A stretch of 5,295 nt of DNA, taken from positions 1 to 5,295 of the forward strand of contig CAILMK010000422.1 of the NCBI GenBank assembly GCA_903835275.1, written 5' to 3'. Position numbers and translations under genes: made by a program. Positions 1 to 5,295 of the stretch are shown here, piece by piece. The stretch is from an uncultured bacterium. GTDB taxonomy: Bacteria > Bacteroidota > Bacteroidia > CAILMK01. Positions within the stretch are counted from its first letter, which is position 1. Each line of letters opens with the position of its first letter. The notes beneath the pieces were generated by a model that saw only the letters and a list, made by a program, of their open reading frames with translations, did no database searches and was not told where the DNA came from.

Positions 1-747
1 AACAACATTGCTGCGGATCGTTTTCACATCAATATTTTTAACATCATTGATCAGGCTGCTCTGGCATTGGGTATTGTCAAGTTTTCCATCAGTTTTTATA
101 TCTAATGAAATTCTTGCTAATAAATCCGTAAGGTCGCCTTGCGTTCTGAAGCCCTGGCAGATGGTTGATATTGCCAGAAGTGCCGCGTCAGGATCACTGC
201 TTGCGGAGATATTTACTTTGTCAGGATCTTTTGTATTTGCGTCAGCAGCAAGGAATATTTTCAGCACTTCTGTATTGGATTGCTGGCGTGCATTTGCGAA
301 TGTGGAACCTGTACTAAATAGATAGGCAAGACGTTCCTTTCCCAGATGCGTCAGGATATTTACAAAGTGATTTGAAGTATCCGATGCATCTACAATGGCA
401 TTCAGTGTTATTCCAGAAGGAGAAACATTGCCGTCTACTTCGTTAAAATAATATCCATTAGCAATAAGCAATACATAAGGAGAAGAGAGGCTTATATTTT
501 TAAAGGAAAAAGCACCGAAATCATTACTGATATTTGCCTGGTAGGAGCGGCCTGTCTGGTTCAGATTTTTATCAAGTTCATACAAGATGATACTGCTTCC
601 TAAAATGAAAGGCCCTTTTTGTACCTGCCCGTTAAGGCTGTATTGTTTTGCAGGTGTTGCAGCATTATTAGTCGCAGAATCCTTTTTGCAACTGCTGAAT
701 GCAACAATCATTATTGCTGCATAAATGAGAATGGATTTTAATTTCAT
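1..747 (-). CDS. Lipoprotein of the 'QKGPF' type, N-terminal part (3' end outside window)
   Basis: The reading frame is open from an ATG at 747 to the left edge, giving 249 codons with no stop, so the C-terminus is missing. Residues 1-20 form a lipoprotein signal peptide: Lys2 and Lys4, a hydrophobic core, then a lipobox FSSC with the lipidated cysteine at Cys20. Cys20 is followed by KKD and a low-complexity Asn/Ala/Thr linker to about residue 35. Next comes a probable beta-sandwich (about 36-120) with GQVQKGPF at 40-47, GSSIILYELD at 50-59 and ANGYYFNEVDG at 96-106. A more helical part follows (VNILTHLGKER at 129-139). I recognise the QKGPF...GYYFNEV...NILTHL pattern from uncharacterised lipoproteins of Bacteroidota and Myxococcota; the biochemical role is unknown. 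The basic-acidic KKD after the cysteine loosely resembles a Bacteroidota surface-export signal, so surface display is possible but unproven. The gene lies 43 bp downstream of the M28 peptidase on the same strand, consistent with an operon. A weak TAACTTTA -7-like box (766-773) could give it its own promoter. Confidence 0.85.
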   Translation of the reverse strand, partial: MKLKSILIYAAIMIVAFSSCKKDSATNNAATPAKQYSLNGQVQKGPFILGSSIILYELDKNLNQTGRSYQANISNDFGAFSFKNISLSSPYVLLIANGYYFNEVDGNVSPSGITLNAIVDASDTSNHFVNILTHLGKERLAYLFSTGSTFANARQQSNTEVLKIFLAADANTKDPDKVNISASSDPDAALLAISTICQGFRTQGDLTDLLARISLDIKTDGKLDNTQCQSSLINDVKNIDVKTIRSNVV

Positions 748-790
748 GGTGTTTTGTATTTTTTGTAAAGTTAATAAATGTTTTTAAAAT

Positions 791-2161
791 CTACAACCCA
801 TGCTCCGAAAGCAGGTACAACATGGCTCCGAGGGTAGCCGCGCCCATTTCCAGTTCGCGTTTGTTTATAGCTTCAAATTTATCGGCAGGGGTGTGGTGGA
901 AATCAAAATAGCGCTGGTTATCCGGCGTCAGGCTCATCACAGGAATATTATCTTTCTCCAGGGGACTGATATCAGTACCGCCGCCGCCTTTTACAAACTC
1001 TGCTGCATGGTATGGTTCAAAATATTTTTTCCATGGCAATACTTTCAAAAAAACAGAAGTGTCCTTGCCTATGCTGAATCCACGGGGTACAAAACCTCCT
1101 TCATCACTTTCTATGGCAGCTATTGTATGTTCCCCATTTTGTTTCGCAAGCTCCTCATATTTCAATCCTCCGCGCATTCCGTTTTCCTCATTCATAAATA
1201 AAACTGCGCGGAGCGTGCGTTTAGGGCGGATATGCAATGCGAGGAATAAACGTACTGCATCCATGCTTTCCACGCATCCTGCGCCGTCATCATGCGCACC
1301 CTGCGCAAGATCCCAGCTATCCAGGTGTCCGCCAACAACAATGATCTCCTCAGGATGTTCACTGCCTTTTATTTCTCCAACCACATTGTAGGATTTGGCA
1401 TCCGGAAGCCATTCGCAATGCATTTCCAGTTTGCATTTTATCTTCGGATCGTCTTTCAACATTTTATCCAAAAGGGTTGCAGCGTTTGTGCTTAATGCCG
1501 CGGCAGGGATCTTTTTTACAGAGTCGTCATAATGCGTCCCTCCGGTATGTGGAAGATCATCCTCTGTGAGGTTCATTGAACGGATAATAACCCCAACGGC
1601 CCCGTATCTTGATGCCATTACTGCTCCGCCGCCACGTTGATCCACGGCACCGCCATACGCTTCGAAAGTATTGATCTTTGTCGGGTCCATCGGGCGTGCA
1701 TAGAAAACTATTTTGCCTTCAATATTCTTTCTTCCCAACTTCGCCACTTCTTCCAGTGAATGAACTTCTATAATTTCCGCAGTAATAGGTCCTTTGCCGG
1801 TACCGATAGATCCTCCTAAGGCGCAAACAGGCGCGAAAAAAGGCTTGCCCTTGGATGGAATGATCCATGCACTTTCCTTAGGACCGCGAACCCAATGCGG
1901 CACCATGCATTCCTGTAGGAATACCCTCTCAAATCCTGCCTTTTCAAAGGCAGCTTTCCCCCATTCCACGGCATTAGCTGCTCCTTGAGATCCGCTAAAC
2001 CTATGCCCGCCGCGGCATAGGGTATCTAACCATCCATAACACCTCCCATGTGAAAGCTCCTCATTGTAAATTTTTCTGATGGTTTGCTCATCCTTATCCT
2101 GTGAATAAAGACGGGATGAAAGAAGCAGGATACACAATAATGGAAGGATTCCGGGTTTCAT
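791..2161 (-). CDS. Secreted M28-family zinc peptidase (carboxypeptidase Q / PGCP-like)
   Basis: A complete 456-residue exopeptidase predicted to remove terminal residues from small peptides outside the cytoplasm. Residues 1-20 are a Sec signal peptide with likely cleavage at YS|QD; there is no lipobox. A protease-associated (PA) domain fits about residues 120-235, inserted before the catalytic core, as in plasma glutamate carboxypeptidase. The di-zinc site is intact. GGHLDSWD supplies His279 (zinc) and Asp281. The AHDDGAG motif supplies bridging Asp291. MNEEN supplies general base Glu325 and zinc ligand Glu326. ESDEGG supplies Asp353, and FHHTPAD supplies His423. GGTDISPL at 394-401 is also typical of the PGCP branch. 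Roles are assigned by family analogy. The length matches carboxypeptidase Q (about 470 residues). The protein ends right after the catalytic domain with no type IX secretion C-terminal domain, so periplasmic location is more likely than T9SS export. The start at 2161 gives a correctly placed signal peptide. The stop is TAG at 793-791. Exact substrate is not predictable. Confidence 0.95.
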   Translation of the reverse strand: MKPGILPLLCILLLSSRLYSQDKDEQTIRKIYNEELSHGRCYGWLDTLCRGGHRFSGSQGAANAVEWGKAAFEKAGFERVFLQECMVPHWVRGPKESAWIIPSKGKPFFAPVCALGGSIGTGKGPITAEIIEVHSLEEVAKLGRKNIEGKIVFYARPMDPTKINTFEAYGGAVDQRGGGAVMASRYGAVGVIIRSMNLTEDDLPHTGGTHYDDSVKKIPAAALSTNAATLLDKMLKDDPKIKCKLEMHCEWLPDAKSYNVVGEIKGSEHPEEIIVVGGHLDSWDLAQGAHDDGAGCVESMDAVRLFLALHIRPKRTLRAVLFMNEENGMRGGLKYEELAKQNGEHTIAAIESDEGGFVPRGFSIGKDTSVFLKVLPWKKYFEPYHAAEFVKGGGGTDISPLEKDNIPVMSLTPDNQRYFDFHHTPADKFEAINKRELEMGAATLGAMLYLLSEHGL

Positions 2162-2181
2162 AATTTTATATATTTCAGGAG

Positions 2182-2211
2182 CGAAGATACGAGGGCTTTG
2201 GAATTTTCAAA
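2182..2211 (-). promoter_or_regulatory. Candidate Bacteroidota-type promoter for the M28 peptidase
   Basis: Read on the minus strand, TTTG (2211-2208) is followed after 18 bases by TATCTTCG (2189-2182). This matches the Bacteroidota housekeeping promoter, -33 TTTG and -7 TAnnTTTG, at every consensus position except one in the -7 box. The -7 box ends 20 bases before the ATG at 2161, which implies a short 5' leader and no clear Shine-Dalgarno sequence, as is usual in this phylum. The region is AT-rich, so a chance match cannot be excluded. Confidence 0.45.
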
Positions 2212-2265
2212 TTTCTTTATAGGATTATTACTAAAATTTTATTCTTATCTTTCGAGCATATTACA

Positions 2266-3507
2266 ATGCGAAAACTGCTCACTCCAGTAAAAATATCATT
2301 GCTACTATGGGTTTTATCCATCGCTCCTCTGAAGGGACAGGTGACGGATAAGAAGCCGGCAGATAGTGCGCATATTGCCCCGATAGACATATTTGATGTC
2401 GGGGTAAAGGTTCTCGGAATTAAAAATTATCACCGTGGAGGAGGCGATACCAGTGCAAAGTCACAACGCCCTTATTTTGCCCTTTTGCCGGGAATCGGGT
2501 ATGCTCAACAGCTTGGCTTTTCGTTTGATATTACGTCAAATGTGTCGTTTTATACAGATAAGTCACCTAATGCCAATATCTCAAAAATTACCATTGAACC
2601 TATTTATACATTCAAGCATCAGTTTTTTGTTTCTGTGATCTCAGATGTATGGACAGAAAAAAATGAATTTAATTTACAGGGTGACTGGAGATTTTACAGT
2701 TATCCCACCCAATTATATGGCCTCGGCGGGCATACCTCAATTACCAATAGCGCGGGAATTAACTATTCACATATACGCTTTTACCAGTTTGTTTTAAAGC
2801 AACTGGCTCCCGATCTATTGGTTGGCCCGGGATATGAATTTGATCATTACTGGGATGTGAAAACAACTGATAATACAGCAACGGGAGTTGCCCTTGACTA
2901 TAAAAAATATGCCAATGGCAACCTGCCGGCAATATCTTACTCCTCCGGCCCTGCCCTCAATCTTCTGTATGATACACGCAGAAATGGAAATAATCCACAT
3001 CCCGGTGAGTATTTGAATATTGTTTATAGAAATAACCTTTCTGCCTTTGGTAGTACATCCAACTGGCAATCACTCATAGTGGATGCGCGCAAATATATCA
3101 GCCTGACAGACCGCTCAGCTAATATTCTGGCATTTTGGAGTTACGACTGGCTAACCCTTAGCGGAAAACCTCCATATCTTGATCTTCCTTCCACCGGATG
3201 GGATACGTATGCAAATCTTGGCAGGGGATATATTCAAGGCAGGCTGCGTGGAAGCAATCTATTATATTTAGAATCAGAATACCGGTTTTTTCTTACCCGA
3301 AATGGTTTATTAGGGGGCGTCGTTTTTGCTAACATACAGACTGTTTCAAATTGGCCCGGTAATAATTTTGATGCATTTTATCCCGCCACCGGAGCAGGAA
3401 TAAGATTAAAAGCAAATAAATTCTCGGATCTTAATATCTGTCTGGACTACGGCGTAGGTATTGCGGGTGCAAATGGCTTTTTCTTTAATATTGGTGAAGT
3501 TTTTTGA
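2266..3507 (+). CDS. POTRA-less Omp85/BamA-superfamily outer-membrane beta-barrel protein, copy 1
   Basis: A complete 413-residue protein. Residues 1-25 are a Sec signal peptide ending ...LKGQ, so the mature protein starts in the periplasm. A short linker (26-68) follows, containing DIFDVGVKVLGIK at 41-53. The rest (about 69-413) is a beta-barrel of alternating aromatic strands. Omp85 marks are YDTRRN at 235-240 followed by NNPHPGEYLN, the L6-loop Arg-Gly-Tyr at 320-322 (in GRGYIQGRLRG), LESEYRF at 335-341, and a C-terminal strand ending NIGEVF with terminal Phe, the usual BAM recognition signal. Classical BamA has five POTRA domains before the barrel and TamA has three; about 43 residues leave no room for even one, so this belongs to the single-domain ('noNterm') Omp85 group. 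Its job is unknown: membrane insertion, lipid or protein translocation and channel function are all possible. It is divergent from the peptidase and followed by a paralogue. A TATCTTTC box at 2246-2253 resembles a -7 element, but I found no partner -33 box. Confidence 0.9.
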   Translation: MRKLLTPVKISLLLWVLSIAPLKGQVTDKKPADSAHIAPIDIFDVGVKVLGIKNYHRGGGDTSAKSQRPYFALLPGIGYAQQLGFSFDITSNVSFYTDKSPNANISKITIEPIYTFKHQFFVSVISDVWTEKNEFNLQGDWRFYSYPTQLYGLGGHTSITNSAGINYSHIRFYQFVLKQLAPDLLVGPGYEFDHYWDVKTTDNTATGVALDYKKYANGNLPAISYSSGPALNLLYDTRRNGNNPHPGEYLNIVYRNNLSAFGSTSNWQSLIVDARKYISLTDRSANILAFWSYDWLTLSGKPPYLDLPSTGWDTYANLGRGYIQGRLRGSNLLYLESEYRFFLTRNGLLGGVVFANIQTVSNWPGNNFDAFYPATGAGIRLKANKFSDLNICLDYGVGIAGANGFFFNIGEVF

Positions 3508-3621
3508 TCACTTTTTTAAGACCGGAATTTATCCGTAGAGGCATATCGAATTTGCGTCATAATCTTTAAACCAAATCATGCGTTTTCTGGGATTTTTGCA
3601 ATTGTCGAATCAGGCACAATA

Positions 3622-3655
3622 AACCATTGGACGGAAATATAGTCCAACATGGGTT
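3622..3655 (+). promoter_or_regulatory. Inverted repeat / hairpin just upstream of the second barrel gene
   Basis: TTGGAC (3627-3632) and GTCCAA (3642-3647) are perfect 6-bp arms around a 9-base loop, GGAAATATA. The pairing can extend outward: AACCA (3622-3626) faces TGGGTT (3650-3655), with bulged CA and G on the right side. The structure ends three bases before the ATG at 3659. It could be an mRNA hairpin affecting ribosome access or a regulator-binding site. There is no T-run after it, so it is not a Rho-independent terminator. The symmetry is visible in the sequence; the function is inferred. Confidence 0.3.
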
Positions 3656-3658
3656 AAG

Positions 3659-4867
3659 ATGATTCACACACTTCTGAAATTGTGCTTGCTCTCAAGCCTT
3701 ATTGTATTGCAGTCTTTCAAGTTAGAAGCACAGACGGATTCCGCCAAAGTGCATAATACTGACATACTGGAAATAGCTGCACACGTATTACATATAAAGG
3801 ATATTAAAGAGCAACCTGATTCACTTTCAAAAACACATCATCCTTTTTTTGTGATCATTCCGGGCATTGGGTATGCATTGCAGACAAGTTTTACTGCTGC
3901 TATTACTGCCAATGTTTCTTTCTATGCAGATAATCGCCCGGATGCTAATATTTCGACTATTATTGTCCAACCCATTTATACTATTAAACAACAATTTATC
4001 CTGCCCGTAATTTCAAATATATGGGCAGAGAAAAACAAAGTCAACTTTCAGGGTGACTGGAGGTATTATAGTAATCCGTCCGTTACTTATGGCCTTGGAG
4101 GATACTCATTGTTGAATAATAAAGACGATATAGATTATAGCCACCTTAGAATCTACCAGACAGGACTCATTCAAATTTTTCCTGATCTTTTAATTGGACC
4201 GGGCTATATGCTGGACTATCACTGGAATATAACTGATAATATTAGCGGAAATGAAAATGCGACTGATTTTAAGAATTACGGATACACCAGAACCAGCACC
4301 TCATCAGGAATTTCCGCTAATGTATTATACGATACGCGCAGAAATGCAAATAACCCCGTTGCGGGTAATTTCCTGAACATAATCTACCGGCCGAACCTTA
4401 CGGCTTTGGGAAGCAATTCCAACTGGCAGGAATTAATCATTGACGCAAGGAAATATGTCGAGGTATCAGCGACGTCAAAAAATATTCTTGCCTTCTGGGC
4501 GTATGAGTGGTTTACGGTTTCCGGTAAGCCTCCTTTTCTGGATTTGCCCTCAACAGGTTGGGACACTTACGCAAATATGGCAAGGGGATATATACAGGGT
4601 AGATTACGGGGAAACAACCTGCTATATTTCGAGTCGGAATATCGTTTTCACTTGAGCAGGAATGGCCTTTTCGGCGGGGTGGTTTTTGCAAATGTGCAAA
4701 GCGTATCAGAAATTCCGGATAATAGATTTGAAGTATTTTATCCGGCAGTTGGAACAGGTTTGCGTTTGAAATTAAATAAATATTCCAATCTCAATTTTTC
4801 CCTGGATTATGGCGTAGGCATTGACGGATCCAGGGGTTTCTTCCTGAATCTCGGAGAAGCGTTTTAA
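3659..4867 (+). CDS. POTRA-less Omp85/BamA-superfamily outer-membrane beta-barrel protein, copy 2
   Basis: A complete 402-residue paralogue of the preceding gene. Residues 1-25 are a Sec signal peptide ending KLEAQ. The linker (26-61) carries DILEIAAHVLHIK at 35-47, matching the pre-barrel segment of copy 1. The barrel covers about 62-402. It contains YDTRRN at 224-229, the L6 Arg-Gly-Tyr at 309-311 (in ARGYIQGRLRG), FESEYRF at 324-330, and a last strand ending NLGEAF with terminal Phe. By hand alignment about 127 of the last 181 residues are identical to copy 1 (about 70%). The first half of the barrel is less similar, and residues about 190-217 hardly align. No POTRA domain is present. The 151-bp gap after copy 1 holds no good promoter that I can find, so read-through from copy 1 is plausible, with the hairpin before the start as a possible control point. 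An ATG at 3649 is followed at once by an in-frame TAA, so 3659 is the start. The stop codon overlaps that of the convergent cyclase gene. Confidence 0.9.
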   Translation: MIHTLLKLCLLSSLIVLQSFKLEAQTDSAKVHNTDILEIAAHVLHIKDIKEQPDSLSKTHHPFFVIIPGIGYALQTSFTAAITANVSFYADNRPDANISTIIVQPIYTIKQQFILPVISNIWAEKNKVNFQGDWRYYSNPSVTYGLGGYSLLNNKDDIDYSHLRIYQTGLIQIFPDLLIGPGYMLDYHWNITDNISGNENATDFKNYGYTRTSTSSGISANVLYDTRRNANNPVAGNFLNIIYRPNLTALGSNSNWQELIIDARKYVEVSATSKNILAFWAYEWFTVSGKPPFLDLPSTGWDTYANMARGYIQGRLRGNNLLYFESEYRFHLSRNGLFGGVVFANVQSVSEIPDNRFEVFYPAVGTGLRLKLNKYSNLNFSLDYGVGIDGSRGFFLNLGEAF

Positions 4868-5295
4868 ATATTCTTCAGCGAATACAGCACAGGTTTGCTC
4901 GGACTTGCATCAGATTCAAAGGATGCAATTTGCAAATTCAAAAGATAATTTCCATCAGGTATTTTATCATCAACAAAAATCATTTCCGTTACTGTTTTTT
5001 CAATATTCCATTCTTGCGGATGGCCAAAAAATATTTTGTGCGCTGTCAGGTTCGGATCATCTTCCTTATCCAGTGAAGGAAGATCAGTAAGGATATGTTT
5101 TATTCCTTTCGCATTAAATATTTCCATACATTCCGCTTCAAAATACGGTGGATTGTTTCCTGAATAATTTGTTTCTTTTTTACTTTCATTATTCGGCAGG
5201 CTGCGGATAATAATTGCCTCTGCAGGAAAATTAGTTTTTTCTAATAAAAATTTTACAGAAGATGCAGCAATAAATTTATTACCGTCTTTTTCACT
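4864..5295 (-). CDS. Cyclase / kynurenine-formamidase-like metalloenzyme, C-terminal part (5' end outside window)
   Basis: The frame is open from the right edge to a TAA at 4866-4864, giving 143 residues of the C-terminal part. The ATG at 5127 is internal: in-frame sequence upstream of it is clearly family-like, with EAIIIRSLPN (26-35 of the fragment) and a Tyr-Ser-Gly-Asn-Asn-Pro-Pro-Tyr stretch (44-51). Then come TDLPSLDKEDDPNLTAHK (70-87) and LLNLQIASFESDASPSKPVLY (118-138). I recognise this as the cyclase family (Pfam PF04199), which includes KynB, the zinc-dependent N-formylkynurenine hydrolase of tryptophan breakdown. By comparison with KynB, His86 and Glu104 of the fragment are candidate ligands of the metal site. 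The family's HxGTHxD motif would lie in the missing N-terminal part, so catalytic competence cannot be judged. Many Bacteroidota members have no tested substrate, so true kynurenine formamidase activity is not claimed. The part in view has no export signal. The gene is convergent with the second barrel gene and overlaps it by four bases. Confidence 0.85.
   Translation of the reverse strand, partial: SEKDGNKFIAASSVKFLLEKTNFPAEAIIIRSLPNNESKKETNYSGNNPPYFEAECMEIFNAKGIKHILTDLPSLDKEDDPNLTAHKIFFGHPQEWNIEKTVTEMIFVDDKIPDGNYLLNLQIASFESDASPSKPVLYSLKNI

Noticed and set aside
8..325. Plus-strand open frame at the left edge
   Set aside because: It is antisense to the lipoprotein, whose frame is open to the window edge and has recognisable family motifs; the plus-strand product looks like a frame shadow.
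800..1391. Plus-strand open frames overlapping the M28 peptidase C-terminal half
   Set aside because: They lie antisense to a peptidase with all catalytic motifs intact, and their translations show no domain, signal or family pattern.
2232..2241. Perfect 10-bp palindrome TAAAATTTTA in the divergent intergenic region
   Set aside because: It is made only of A and T in an AT-rich spacer, so it is likely by chance; it matches no operator I know.
2246..2253. TATCTTTC as a promoter -7 box for the first barrel gene
   Set aside because: It matches TAnnTTTG at 7 of 8 positions, but no TTTG or TTG occurs at a workable distance upstream, and the leader would be very short. Mentioned only in the gene entry.
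2815..3069. Minus-strand open frame inside the first barrel gene
   Set aside because: It is fully antisense to a well-supported Omp85 barrel and has no recognisable features.
2266..4867. Recent duplication or gene conversion between the two barrel genes
   Set aside because: At nucleotide level identical runs are short (about 14 bases in the stretch encoding the conserved QGDW), although the proteins are similar, so the duplication looks old and no converted tract is visible.
4864..5127. Treating the cyclase-like gene as a short 87-residue protein starting at 5127
   Set aside because: The frame continues open to 5295 with clear family sequence upstream of that Met, so it is an internal codon of a gene running off the window.

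Overview
The window looks like chromosomal DNA from a member of the Bacteroidota, probably of the Chitinophagales/Sphingobacteriales type. The evidence is the signal peptides ending in ...GQ, ...AQ or ...YS|Q, a lipoprotein with an FSSC lipobox, a promoter resembling the Bacteroidota TTTG/TAnnTTTG class, no obvious Shine-Dalgarno sequences, moderate-to-low GC, and protein families I recognise from that phylum. I see no mobile element, CRISPR array, tRNA or rRNA. The window is almost fully coding, with five genes and a longest gap of 151 bp.

Layout, left to right. (1) Positions 1-747, minus strand: the N-terminal 249 codons of an outer-membrane-type lipoprotein whose 3' end lies beyond the left edge. 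(2) 791-2161, minus strand: a complete secreted M28 zinc peptidase of the carboxypeptidase Q (PGCP) type, 43 bp upstream of the lipoprotein and probably co-transcribed with it. (3) 2162-2265: a 104-bp divergent intergenic region with a good promoter candidate for the peptidase. (4) 2266-3507 and 3659-4867, plus strand: two tandem paralogous outer-membrane beta-barrel proteins of the Omp85/BamA superfamily, both without POTRA domains. The 151-bp gap between them holds an inverted repeat just before the second start codon. (5) 4864-5295, minus strand: the C-terminal 143 residues of a cyclase / kynurenine-formamidase-like metalloenzyme. Its stop codon overlaps that of the second barrel in a shared TTAA.

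Four of the five products carry export signals, so this is mainly a cell-envelope neighbourhood: a periplasmic or secreted peptidase, a lipoprotein and two outer-membrane barrels. The sequence does not show that they form one pathway. Nothing here is clearly a new system. The most interesting points are the tandem POTRA-less Omp85 pair with a conserved pre-barrel segment, their divergent internal segment, and the hairpin before the second copy.
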